Assembly (NCBI GenBank): GCA_963921825.1 | Contig: OY997588.1 | Coordinates: 62,020,617-62,084,616, forward strand | DNA: 64,000 nucleotides | Origin: Erodium maritimum | Lineage: Eukaryota > Streptophyta > Magnoliopsida > Geraniales > Geraniaceae | Direction of reading: 5' to 3' | Shown here: positions 1-9,759 of the stretch, piece after piece | Position numbering within the stretch: the stretch's first letter is position 1 | How the letters are laid out: the number at the start of each line of letters is the position of its first letter | Translations under genes and position numbers: made by a program | Notes under the pieces: model-generated | The model's database searches: none | The model's input: only the letters and a program-made list of their open reading frames with translations | What the model was told of the DNA's origin: nothing

Positions 1-2354
1 TTTTTTCAACATAACAAACACAAGACACAAATGGGAATCAACTTTTTTCTCTCCCTCCTCCTACCATTTCGGGTTCGGCTAGTTTCCACCTCCATTTTTG
101 TGTTCTTGAGTCCTCCAAGAGAAGAACTACGTGGCTTTGATTCCCATGTGGATATGTAGGCGTCTTGGAGACTCAAGCCAATCATTTGTTAACCGGTGTT
201 CTTGTTTTGGTAAGAAATAGTGCTGAATTTTTCTCTTGTGAATCCATTCTTTGTTAGTTGTTTCATGTTTTTAATCGTCTCTTGGTTTTCCTTGATATTC
301 TGCTGCGAGTTGGTTCATCTCCAACCCTACCTCAAGACCCAACACAAGGCAACTACACCTCCCTGTCCCTTCTGATGATACTGAGCAACCTGATCTCCTG
401 AAAGATCACCATCCTCCTCCTCCTCAAATTCCTCCCAATCTTCCCCCTCTGATGTTAAAGTTGGATCGTCAAAATATTTTTGAGGGACCTCAACGTCTAA
501 GGTACTTAATTGTTTTAGAACCAAATCGTCCTTTCTAATAGCTTTAGTACTCAAAATTTTCACATATTTCTAGTTTCATTTTTTTCTATCTTTATATGTT
601 TATAATTTTTCTGACAACTACTTTATTTTCATGTAAAATATTCATGTTGCATGTAAAATGTTCATTTGTAACTAAAGATCATGGATCCAGGATTATGATT
701 TCGACTTAAGGAAAAACCGGATCATGAGGATCGGTATCTACGTCGTGCCGATCTGTACCTTAAGTGGTTTTCCTCTAACACTACCCCTTGGGTCTTGTAG
801 AGTAGTGCGCTCATGATTATTCAATGCTACGAGTAAACATCGTTACGAAACTATAGTAGTAAATTGTTTTTCTCAATCGTATCACAAATTTCTTTACTTT
901 CATTTCTTATTCTTAATTTCTTACTGTTGACCTCCACAACAATCTACTATTAAGTACCTCGAATAGAGAAATTGATTAACGAACAGGATATAGAGTGTAT
1001 GCATGTTTGCTCCTTCAGGTACAATATCTGGATTTACCATCTGAATACTACTTAATTAACGACTATTACTTTTGTCTTGCCATTGTTTCATGTGTAAAAC
1101 CGCAGGACGTTACCTACAAATGGAAGAAAGCATAAATTTAAATGACTTAAGAACTTATGGCACTATCATTATTGGGGTATGTAGTGTTGGATTATGTGTT
1201 TCATAAACAAGAAGGAAAAAATGTTCATAATCCAAAAACCTGAAATTCATATATCATACGAATACTAATCTAGAACTGTATTGAAGCCGAATTACCTCTT
1301 TGTAGAGAAACTTCATAAGCAACACTGGTGATTCTGGGACCGTTAATCTAATGGAGAATAGCTAAGACACCCTTTTGTAGTCCATCCTCTAATGATATCC
1401 ACACGAACAAAGTGATCCACAACAAAAGCTCACTGGTAGCTCTTGGAACTTTTCCCTCTTATTCTCTCTTATGGTGGCCGAAAAATTGCATCTCTAAGCT
1501 TGTAATTTTCGGCCAAAAAGGTCTAATATTTATAGGCTTTGATTTTCCTTAATCGATTCCCAATAGAATTAGGAAATCTTGGAAAATGAGAAACCTAAAA
1601 GAGTCTTATTTCTTTTATTCTAGTCCAACTAGAGTTTCCCTTTTCTAATCCAACTAGGTTTTATCATTTATTTATTCTATCTAAATAAAACACCAAATAT
1701 ACATATATATTTGGGTTTGTTGAAATCACTATTCACATCATTTGTAAATTTTGGTCAAGTCCATATACATCGTATATTTTAATGCTTTATTTTATTTAAA
1801 TAAATAGCATGCAAGACACTAAATAAATACATAACAACATTATTTTTCAACAAATAATTAAATAAATAAGTAATTATATCAAATATAATTTCCATCATCT
1901 ATCAAATATAGTCAAAGTGTTGCCGCGATATGGCCAAAATGGCTATTTGTTTGTCCTATGGCTTCCATTATTGTTCGAATGGGCTGTATTTGTTCGGTGA
2001 GATCTTGCATTGGCCGGGTCGCTCTTGCTTTGGCCAGACCAGTCGTCGAAGGCTTGCTTCGACGACTCTACGTGCGATCTCGTCCAATTCGGTTGAGCTC
2101 GCCATGGTCAGTGGATGATGACTCTAATACCTTTATCAGCCTCTTGATATAAAAATGAAAGAAATTACAGAGTTTAAGCTAGCTAAACCTAATTCTCCGG
2201 TTCTACTTAGAAACAGAGCCCATCTCTCTATAGATTACTCACACCAAATTTTGAATGACCTGAGAAAGAAGATAGAGGCTTATTTATACTTAGTGTAAGT
2301 AGCTAAGAGCTTATGTGGCTCTAAGACTGATAAACCTAAACCTTTTACTAAATA
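1..2354. other. Unassigned AT-rich DNA
   Basis: I recognise no gene or element end here. The only notable open frame is on the minus strand at 327-563: 78 codons with an acidic run rich in Glu and Asp. It has no domain I know and could be chance or a remnant. The stretch near 1530-1900 is AT-rich. The stretch near 1930-2150 is less AT-rich and holds a perfect hairpin. Confidence 0.4.
2041..2067. repeat. Perfect 11-bp inverted repeat (hairpin)
   Basis: AGTCGTCGAAG at 2041-2051 and its exact reverse complement at 2057-2067 are separated by the 5-base loop GCTTG. No T-run follows, so a terminator is not suggested. Its role is unknown. Confidence 0.6.
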
Positions 2355-2362
2355 CTCGTCAG

Positions 2363-2579
2363 TAGTGGCGGAACTAGCTTTTTCAGTGGGGGGGGGGGGG
2401 GCACCGAAATTTTCCAGTGTCAAACGTGGCTGTAAAAAAATTTGAGGGGGGTAGAACTACGAAATTAGAAGGAATTAAGGGGTATTTTTGAAAAAGAAAT
2501 AAACAAACATACAAGAATTTTTCAAATAAAAAATTGAGGGGCACATGTCCCCCCTGGGGTCCATGTGGCTTTGACACTA
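2363..2579. mobile_element. hAT-like MITE with 8-bp target duplication
   Basis: A 217-bp non-coding element lies between two exact copies of CTCGTCAG (2355-2362 and 2580-2587). Its ends are short imperfect inverted repeats: TAGTGGCGGAA on the left, and TAGTGTCAAAG when the right end is read on the minus strand. An 8-bp duplication and TAGTG-type ends fit the hAT superfamily. The interior has a 14-base G run from 2388. No transposase is encoded, so movement would need a helper. Confidence 0.72.
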
Positions 2580-2918
2580 CTCGTCAGCTATCTATTCTGC
2601 CTCGCGCACCCTGCCATGCGATCTCGTGCGTGCCCGAATCCTGACAGTTTAGACTCAGAACTTCTTTATCAGTGACTTTGTAAAGATAGCGAGTCGTCTC
2701 CTTAAAATCTTTCTAAGCACCCTAACAAGAGGAACTTTGAATTCTTAGAGAAGAGGTATTGTAGCATCTTTAAAACGCCCGGGTAACTACTAGGTTGTGC
2801 AGGAAAGAAGTTAACTATTGGCAGGTTACATATTGGGTTGTGCTAAGAGGATAGTTTAGGGTTTGTAACAAAAAAAAATGGTTTGTCCGACTCAATGAAA
2901 TATTTCATCTATTTTAAC

Positions 2919-3103
2919 TGTTAGAGTTTAGTTTATTTCCAGTTACAAGTATTTCCTATTCCTATTTAAATTAGATTTCCTATGTTGTTTAGTATTGGTA
3001 TAACCTATTTCGCATGGAGTTAATCCCTATATAAAGGGATGCTCTCATTGTATTGAAACATCAAGATCATTAAGTATCATCAATAATATTTCAGGATTTT
3101 ACA
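2919..3103 (+). repeat. 5' LTR of the copia-like element
   Basis: This 185-bp repeat starts TGTTAGAG and ends TTTTACA. It contains a TATA-like CCTATATAAA. It matches the segment at 6931 onward, which is also 185 bp once the nested element and its duplicated target are removed. Confidence 0.88.
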
Positions 3104-3115
3104 TGGTATCAGAGC
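3104..3115 (+). promoter_or_regulatory. Primer binding site (initiator tRNA-Met)
   Basis: TGGTATCAGAGC follows the 5' LTR directly. It is the standard plant LTR-retrotransposon primer site complementary to the 3' end of initiator tRNA-Met. Confidence 0.9.
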
Positions 3116-3206
3116 CTATTTGATCCTCGTTTAGATTTTCGTGGGTTATGGCGTTGCCCACTCTTTAATATATAATTTAGCGGGTGGGCAAGGCATTATT
3201 GTTCAG

Positions 3207-3330
3207 GTTTTTACTGTTCACCCGCGAGCACTGTTCATCGACAACACTGTTCACTATCTACTGTTCACGGATTACTGTTCATGTGGTACTATTCATGCCG
3301 GTACTGTTCACGGGGTACTGTTCGGGTACC
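3207..3330 (+). repeat. Short TGTTCAC-type repeat cluster
   Basis: About eight copies of ACTGTTCAC or close variants occur within 120 bp just after the primer site. No coding sense is apparent. Confidence 0.7.
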
Positions 3331-3462
3331 GTTTTTTCCCTGATTCTCTTCTTTCAGGTTTAATTTTAAGGTTTTGGTGATTTTCCTGAAACTAAAAATC
3401 ACACATTCTGCGCTTCCGTAAAATCAGCATGGTTTTCACTATCGTCGTGCCTACTTTAAGAT

Positions 3463-3625
3463 GTTTTATACGGTCGTTATACGACGTAGCTGTTCAAAGT
3501 TTCGTACCGTCGTTATCGTCTTAGTTGCTCGGAGTTGTTTTGCACCGTCGTTATACGACGTAGTTGCTCGAAGTTGTTTCGCATCGTCGTTATGGGACGT
3601 CGTTGCTTGAAATTTTTTGTAGCGT
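3463..3625 (+). repeat. About 45-bp minisatellite in the copia-like interior
   Basis: Several imperfect units contain GTCGTTATACGACGTAG followed by TTGCTCGAAGTTGTTT. The GTCGT...ACGAC part is itself palindromic. The array was split by the solo LTR, because degraded units continue at 6522-6640. Confidence 0.75.
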
Positions 3626-5367
3626 TGTAATAACCACTCCCGGTCAACGCCAGTCAAATCGGCGAAAAACAGGAAAATTTAAAATTTTTGGACAAACACT
3701 TAAATGAACCTGAATCTGACCCCGAGGGTCATACCGGACTTAAGTTGACCCCGATATCGACCAAAGTGAGTTCCGGGGGACTCAGGGCAACTTTCAAACC
3801 GATTTGGAAAATGTTGACTTTTCGCTGGAAAAGTCAACCGAGCGACGTTTTGGTCCGTTCGAGACTCGTTTTTGATCCAAAAAGCTTAGCCGTCATCGCA
3901 GCGGTCTTAGTTGATCCGTTTCCTTGTAACCCGTGAAGTTTTGTAATTTCTTGGAAAAAGTGCCCGTTCGGGGCCCGAAACAGCCGAATTTCGCGAATCT
4001 GATTGGAAAATATCTAGAAGATGTTTTCCAAAAAGGTGTGGGACCCACTTGCCACATGTCACACAAGTGGTGGTGTTAGGTTTTGGACAAGACAAGGAAG
4101 ACTACAAGAGAGAGGGTTCGGCCATGGCTAGGAAAAAGAGAAAAAAAATAGAAAAAAGAGGAGGGTTTTAGAGAGAGAAGGAGAAGGAGAAAAGGAGAGA
4201 AAAGAGAAGGAGTTTGCTAGGTTTTGCCTCTTCTCGATCATCAAACCGTTGGATCGTCTCAAAGATATAAGAATCAAGCTCACACCGTCATTCTCTACGG
4301 TGAGCATCTAACCGATTTTCGTTTTGTTAAGTTAGAAAGTTAGAGTTTGGGTTAAAACTATTAGTTTTTGGTTGAGTTGAGGTGTGGGGTTCGTTGGAGA
4401 CGTTTTGGAGCGAAGGAGGGACATTTTCCGGTGACCGGTGGCTCGGAGGGAGCTCCGGCCACCGTGTAAGGTGGCTTGCCGGACCATGGGTGGTTGGCCG
4501 GAGCTAGGGCCGGCCACCACCATGGTGAACCGGCCCCAAAATTGCCCTAGCCACCCACGGCCAAAGATGGCCGCTGGGGCCCACGCGCCCGAGTCACGGG
4601 TTTTCGTGTTCGGGTGGTTTAGGACGTTCCATAAAGGCATTAATCCACACCCGGATCGAAATTTGGATTTAAATTGTAAAAGTTGTAATTGACGGGTTTA
4701 GAAACTATAAACGCGAATTAAATTACTCGGAAGTCGGAATTTGATTCCGTCGAGTGCATAGGAACCTTTGAATTATTCTAACACCGTAGAAACGAAAACG
4801 GGAATTTTCGGAGCCCCAGAAGGACATTTTCCAATCCCGGGCAGATTCGTCGGGTCGGGCGAAACGGGCCTTTCCGGGTCCATTATCGACAATGTCGAGT
4901 AATTGGGAAGTTTGGGAGTGATCGACATTGTCGGGGTTACTTTTGGGCGTCAAGTTTATTAAAATTCAGTTTATGCCTGCAAGCTTAAAAGTGTTTAAAA
5001 TTGTGTTCTTATTAGATCGTGCCGCCGACAGAGGAAAGGGAAAGCTAGGCGAGTGATCGAGATCACGCCGGAGCTTGATTGTGAGCTTTTGGAGAAACAT
5101 ACGAGGTAGGGAAAAGTAGCCGGATCTCGGCCCTGACTAGGGAAAGTTAACAGTAGAAATGCATGTGACACTTGGGTGTCGTGGGTTGAGTAAGTTTATC
5201 GAATAATAGAAAGGCAGGCGACACCGGGTGGTGTCGTATGATACGGGAACATATCGAACAATAGAAATGCATGTGACACTTAGTAGTGTCGTAGGAGCAG
5301 TGAACTTATCGGTATTAGAATTACTGGAGGCATTTGGTTATGCCCGAAGGTTGATTGTTTAGTTTGT

Positions 5368-5670
5368 GTCTTGGGTGGCCATGAGAGACCGTACTTTACT
5401 GTTGTGTCTTGGGTGGCCATGAGAGCCCGTACTTTACTGTTGTGTCTTGGGTGGCCATGAGAGCCCGTACTTTACTGTTTGTGTCTTGGGTGGCCATGAG
5501 TGCACGTGAGGTTGTTGAACCCGTGTTTTACCGTTGGTGTCTTGGGTGGCCACGAGTGCCCGTGGGGTTGTTGAACCCGTGTTTTACCGTTGGTGTCTTG
5601 GGTGGCCATGAGTGCCCGTGGGTTGTTGAACCCGTGTTTTACCGTTGGTGTCTTGGGTGGCCATGAGTGC
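5368..5670 (+). repeat. Tandem repeats inside the solo LTR
   Basis: Units of roughly 43 and then 58 bp all contain GTGTCTTGGGTGGCCATGAG followed by a GCCCGT-like tail. At least seven units are visible. Similar GGGTGGCC...GCCCGT units occur in the young element's LTRs near 24665-24870. Confidence 0.85.
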
Positions 5671-6228
5671 GTGTGAAGTGTTAAACCTGTGTTGTTGCTG
5701 TCGGTTGAACTTTTCTTGTGGTTGTGATTGTGGTTACCTGAGGTTGGGGGCCCGCCTCATAATAAAGGGGGTCCCGCGATCGCGCGCGTATGCATTTTCA
5801 GACGAGGTAGGGGGCCCGCCTGAGAGTAAAGGGGTTCTGGCAATGCGTGCGTGGTGGTGACAGGTCGACCGCCTGATCCGACTACGTGTCGGGAAAAGTG
5901 CGACAGGTCGACAGCCTGATCCAACCGTTGTGTTGGGAAAAGTGTGTGGGGACTGAGTAGCTTGAGTGCGATCCTTTGCGATCTTGTTTGGTGTGCGATC
6001 CTTTGTGATCTTGGGTGTGGCGTGGTTATCTTTCGTGTCCTTTTAGGAAGTCGTAATCGTTGTGTCGGGTCTACATTACGTGTCCGAGTGTTGAGTCGGT
6101 TGAGGAAAGTAATAGTTGTGTGTTAGTCGGGTTACTTGAGTTGGGGATAGTAGTCCCCGGTGTTGGGTTGTTGTTGGTGTTACCGGCATTGTCTGCTAGT
6201 ATGCCGTAGTCAGTCTGTTATCTGTGGT

Positions 6229-6246
6229 GGTGAGCGAACGCTCACC
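6229..6246 (+). repeat. Conserved LTR hairpin GGTGAGCG-AA-CGCTCACC
   Basis: This is a perfect 8-bp stem with a 2-base loop, followed by a CCTAGCTGCTTTTCCTACA-type tract. The same module is at 25447-25464 and 32733-32750. Variants are at 39664-39717 and, on the minus strand, at 52686-52704. Confidence 0.75.
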
Positions 6247-6930
6247 CCTAGCTGCTTTTCCTACAAGTACTGGTCGCGGGACGGACTGGGTGAGCTCTCG
6301 AAGCTTGAAGAGCTAGGAGCGGGAGTTCGGGTTTCCTTTTGAGTCTAGCGACGTACGCCTTGTATTTTGTCCGCTTGTTGGGACGTACTTTTGAGTTGTA
6401 AATGATTATTTTGATTAACTAAATGGTGGTTTTAAAGCGGTTTATTTAAAAGGTTTGAAAATGTTTTATTGTCTTAACGTTCGCGTTCCAGGTTCGGTTC
6501 TACTGAATTTGGGGCGTGACAAGCGTCATGTGACATAGTTGCTTGAAGTTGTTTCGAATTTTCGTCATACGACTTGCGTGAAGATGTTTTGCTCCCACGT
6601 GGTGGAGTTGCTCGAAGCTGAATCGTGCGTCCGTAAAATCAAGGTATGAGCCAATGGCTCCAGATCGTCTTAGGCTTAAAAAATCCGTTATTGGGTATCG
6701 TCCCGTTTTTCACCTCCACCCTGTGGTCTCCGGTACATATGCAGATGTCCAGACCTGCTATAGCCCACGTGTAGATGATCATACCTACACGTGAGGGGGA
6801 GTGTTGAAAAAAAAATCTTAGTTTTCGGCAACAACAACACAGTGGTGACGCAACAACATGAAGTAGAAGTTTGAATTTTATTCTTCGTCCACGTCCAAGA
6901 CTCGTTATCCGACTTGCACGTGAGGGGGAT

Positions 6931-8822
6931 TGTTAGAGTTTAGTTTATTTCCAGTTACAAGTATTTCCTATTCCTATTTAAGTTAGATTTCCTATGTTGT
7001 TTAGTATTGGTATTTCCTATTTCGCATGAGTTAATCCATGTATAAAGGGATGCTATCATTGTATTGATACATCAAGAATATCAAGTATAATCAAGGGAAA
7101 ATTTCAGTATAATACCCTACCAAACATTTAATTTCAGTATAATACCCTGGCATAAATTTTTTGCACTTTCATACCTAAACCAAACATTTAATTTCACTTT
7201 AGTACCCAACCATTAACTTTATGTTAGTTTAGATGGAAAAAGTTAAAAAGACCATAATACCCCTAACTATTACTCAAATTTTCAAACTCATGCCATTGGT
7301 TCAGAATTTGAAAATAAGTGAAATGACAATAATACCCTCTATTGTTAGGGTATTAAAATGAAAATTTCACTATTTTAAAATAAAATCAGTTTTTTTTTAA
7401 TTTAGTTTTTATTTATGAAAATTTAGTTTATTTTTTATATATTCCGTTTTTATTTATAAAAATTATTTTTATTTTCAAAAATTCTGCTTTTATTTTTTAT
7501 ACTATTTAAAAAAAAACTATTTTAGTTTAATTCATCTTCTCTTTTTCAATTCAACACCCACCAAAATTAAATCATTTCCATCTATCAAACACAAACCCCA
7601 AAGTCATGGAACTCTCTTTCCTCATTCCAATTCGTGTAAGCATTTCTAACCTTCATCTTCAACCCCACCTCCATCTTCAACCTCACCTCCACCAACAACC
7701 TCACTTTCAACCTCGCCTCCATCTTCAACCCAGCTCCAATAACAACCTCACCTCCATCAACAACCTCACCTCCATCTTCAACCCCACCTCCATCTTCAAC
7801 CTCACCTTCGTCAACACCAAGCTCAACACCGAGCAAAACTCCTTCCCTCCTCCTTCCTCTCTCTTCATTCAGATCTCGCCGTCGCCGTTCAGATCTAGCC
7901 TCCACAATCGCTTCTCCAAGACCCATTTCTGGAAAATCTCTTTCTGGGTTTAAATTTTAAATTATTTTTTGTTTTACTCGATTCATGGGTTCGAATCTCT
8001 TTCGCTATGGATCTGGAGATGAGTTGAGATAAGGAAGATTGAGTTGTGGGAAGGGGAGATATGGGTGAAATTTAGGGATCTGGAGATGAGTGGAGATAGG
8101 GAAGATGAGGAGGAGAAAGAAAAATGGTGTTGGGTAGAAAAATGAAAAATAAAATAAAATAAATATATAATAAAATATTAAGTAAATTAAAAAAAAACTG
8201 ATTTTTATGTATTTTAAAAAATAAACTGAATTTTCAAAAATGGAAACTAAATTTAAAACAAAAAAACTGATTTTTATGTATTTTAAAAAATACAATATGA
8301 TTTTTATTTATTTTTTAAATTAAAATCTGAATTTCTGAAAATAAAAATAATTTTATAAATAAAAAATGATTTTTATTTATTTTTTAAAAAAACGAACCAA
8401 TTTTTATGTATTTTTAAAAATAAAACCTGATTTTTATGTATTTTTAATATTAACATCTGATGTAAAAAAAATAAAAAAAAAATTCATAAATAAAAACTGA
8501 ATTTATAAAAAATGATTTTATTTTTAAAATAGTGAAATTTAACAATGGAGGGTATTATTGTCATTTCACTTATTTTCAAATTCTGAACCAATGGCATGAG
8601 TTTGAAAATTTGAGTAATAGTTAGGGGTATTATGGTCTTTTTAACTTTTTCCATTTAAACTAACAGAAAGTAAACGGTTGGGTACTAAAGTGAAATTAAA
8701 TGTTTGGTTTAGGTATGAAAGTGCAAAAAATTTATGTTAGGGTATTATACTGAAATTAAATGTTTGGTAGGGTATTATACTGAAATTTTCCCTATAATCA
8801 ATTATATTTCAAAATTTCTACA
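6931..8822 (+). repeat. 3' LTR of the copia-like element, split by a MULE
   Basis: Positions 6931-7094 match the start of the 5' LTR and 8802-8822 match its last 21 bases, ending TTTCTACA. The gap is exactly the nested TIR element plus its second target copy (8793-8801). Joined length is 185 bp, equal to the 5' LTR. A purine-rich tract (GTGAGGGGGAT) precedes 6931. Confidence 0.88.
7095..8792. mobile_element. Pack-MULE-like TIR element
   Basis: A 1.7-kb element has terminal inverted repeats of about 285 bp starting GGGAAAATTTCAGTATAATA. It is flanked by exact 9-bp duplications TATAATCAA (7086-7094 and 8793-8801). Long TIRs and a 9-bp duplication are the Mutator-like signature. The core at about 7600-7950 is much richer in C and G than the A/T-rich arms and looks like a captured 5'-UTR or early-exon fragment. 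It has a 115-codon plus-strand frame of short CCTCACCTCCA-type repeats. No transposase is present. The Pack-MULE label is inferred from base composition; no donor gene was identified. Confidence 0.78.
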
Positions 8823-8877
8823 ACGAATAGTAAGAGTTTTCGACAATGCCTTCTTTACATGAAAGTTTTTTAGTTAT

Positions 8878-9251
8878 GGATAATTCCATCTCAGTACCCT
8901 AAATCTTTCATATTTCCTTAAGAGTACCCAAAATCTTTTTTGTGTCACTTCAGTACCCTAAACTTTCATTAATCCATTTAAAGTATTCTAAATCTTTTTT
9001 GTGTCACCTCAATACTCTAAACTTTCATTAATACCATTTTAGTATCCACCGTTAACTTTACCCTAAATTTGGTTGTTAGTGAAAAGTATTACGGTCATTT
9101 TACCTGTTTTGGATGGAAAATCAGATGAAAAGTTAACGATGGGTATTAAAATAGAATTAATAAAAAAAATGGGTATCGAGATGACAAAAAAAAAATTAGA
9201 GTACTCTAAATGAAATATGAAAGATTGAAGGTACTGAGGTAGGATTGCCCC
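8878..9251. mobile_element. MULE-type MITE with 10-bp target duplication
   Basis: A 374-bp non-coding inverted-repeat element is flanked by TTTTAGTTAT at 8868-8877 and 9252-9261. Left-end CTCAGTACCCTAAATCTTTC corresponds to right-end (minus) CTCAGTACCTTCAATCTTTC. The interior repeats the AGTACCCTAAA motif. Confidence 0.82.
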
Positions 9252-9261
9252 TTTTAGTTAT

Positions 9262-9759
9262 CTGTTGGCATCCAATTGACGGTTGACACATTCAAGCAGT
9301 TACCTCAAACTTCCATATGTTGCAAGCAAGAAAACAAAGGAAAACTTAGGTAGCAATCAACTGAGGTTTCTGGTAACAAAATGCCACTATGAAAGGTAAC
9401 CGACAATCTACTGCAAGGGCCAAGCCTCTTGCAAACTGTATTTTACATATTCATGGAGTCATCATACCCAAAATTAGCTGGTCTACTCTTCACAAACCAT
9501 CCAACTCCTTAGAAATTATACTTGACCCCATCATTACAACCAGCAATACACATGTCCAACATAACCCAACACTCCGGGAGGCTAGTTTTTCTCCTAAGTA
9601 TCCAGCTACACACAAGACAAGAACCTGATCTTTTGAGGTTTCAACCTAAGTTTTGTAAGTACAGAACTGTCCAATTCCACCGAGTTGATCTAAAGGTGTG
9701 TAGGATACAAGGATCCATAGTAACTATTACCTATTAACTATCCCTGGATGAGTGTTGGT
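9262..9759 (-). other. Probable 3' flank / 3' UTR of the AT-hook gene
   Basis: This is the roughly 500 bases downstream of the inferred stop codon. No other gene is supported. The small plus-strand frames here (9389-9628, 9522-9737) show no recognisable protein. I could not place a poly(A) signal with confidence. Confidence 0.4.

Larger units (their letters stand above)
3626..6521 (+). mobile_element. Solo LTR of a long-LTR gypsy element (2.9 kb)
   Basis: The sequence starts TGTAATAACC and ends GGGGCGTGACA. It is flanked by perfect 5-bp target duplications AGCGT (3621-3625 and 6522-6526), with no internal region. This is the footprint of LTR-LTR recombination that removed the element body. 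The GGGGCGTGACA terminus is shared with the Tekay-type LTRs elsewhere in the window. It is the same family as the minus-strand solo LTR at 52394-54387: both begin TGTAA, then share CAACGCC and TCGGCGAAAAAC, in parallel over the first few hundred bases. Open frames inside it are not genes. Confidence 0.92.
2919..8822 (+). mobile_element. Non-autonomous copia-like LTR element, doubly interrupted
   Basis: Two 185-bp LTRs (2919-3103; 6931-7094 continued at 8802-8822) bracket a short interior. The interior has a primer site complementary to initiator tRNA-Met at 3104-3115 and purine-rich tracts just before 6931. Without the nested solo LTR (3626-6521) the interior is about 0.9 kb and encodes no gag or pol, so this is a TRIM-like or similar non-autonomous element. 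The interior instead carries short repeats. The bases outside the LTRs (TTAAC, ACGAA) do not match, so the target duplication is lost or the element is recombinant. The solo LTR and a MULE-like element entered it later. Confidence 0.8.

Noticed and set aside
327..563. Acidic 78-codon minus-strand frame
   Set aside because: No homology I recognise and no exon context; too short to call a gene.
2041..2090. Helitron 3' end suggested by the hairpin
   Set aside because: The expected CTRR terminus 10-12 bases after the hairpin is not present, and no matching 5' TC end was found.
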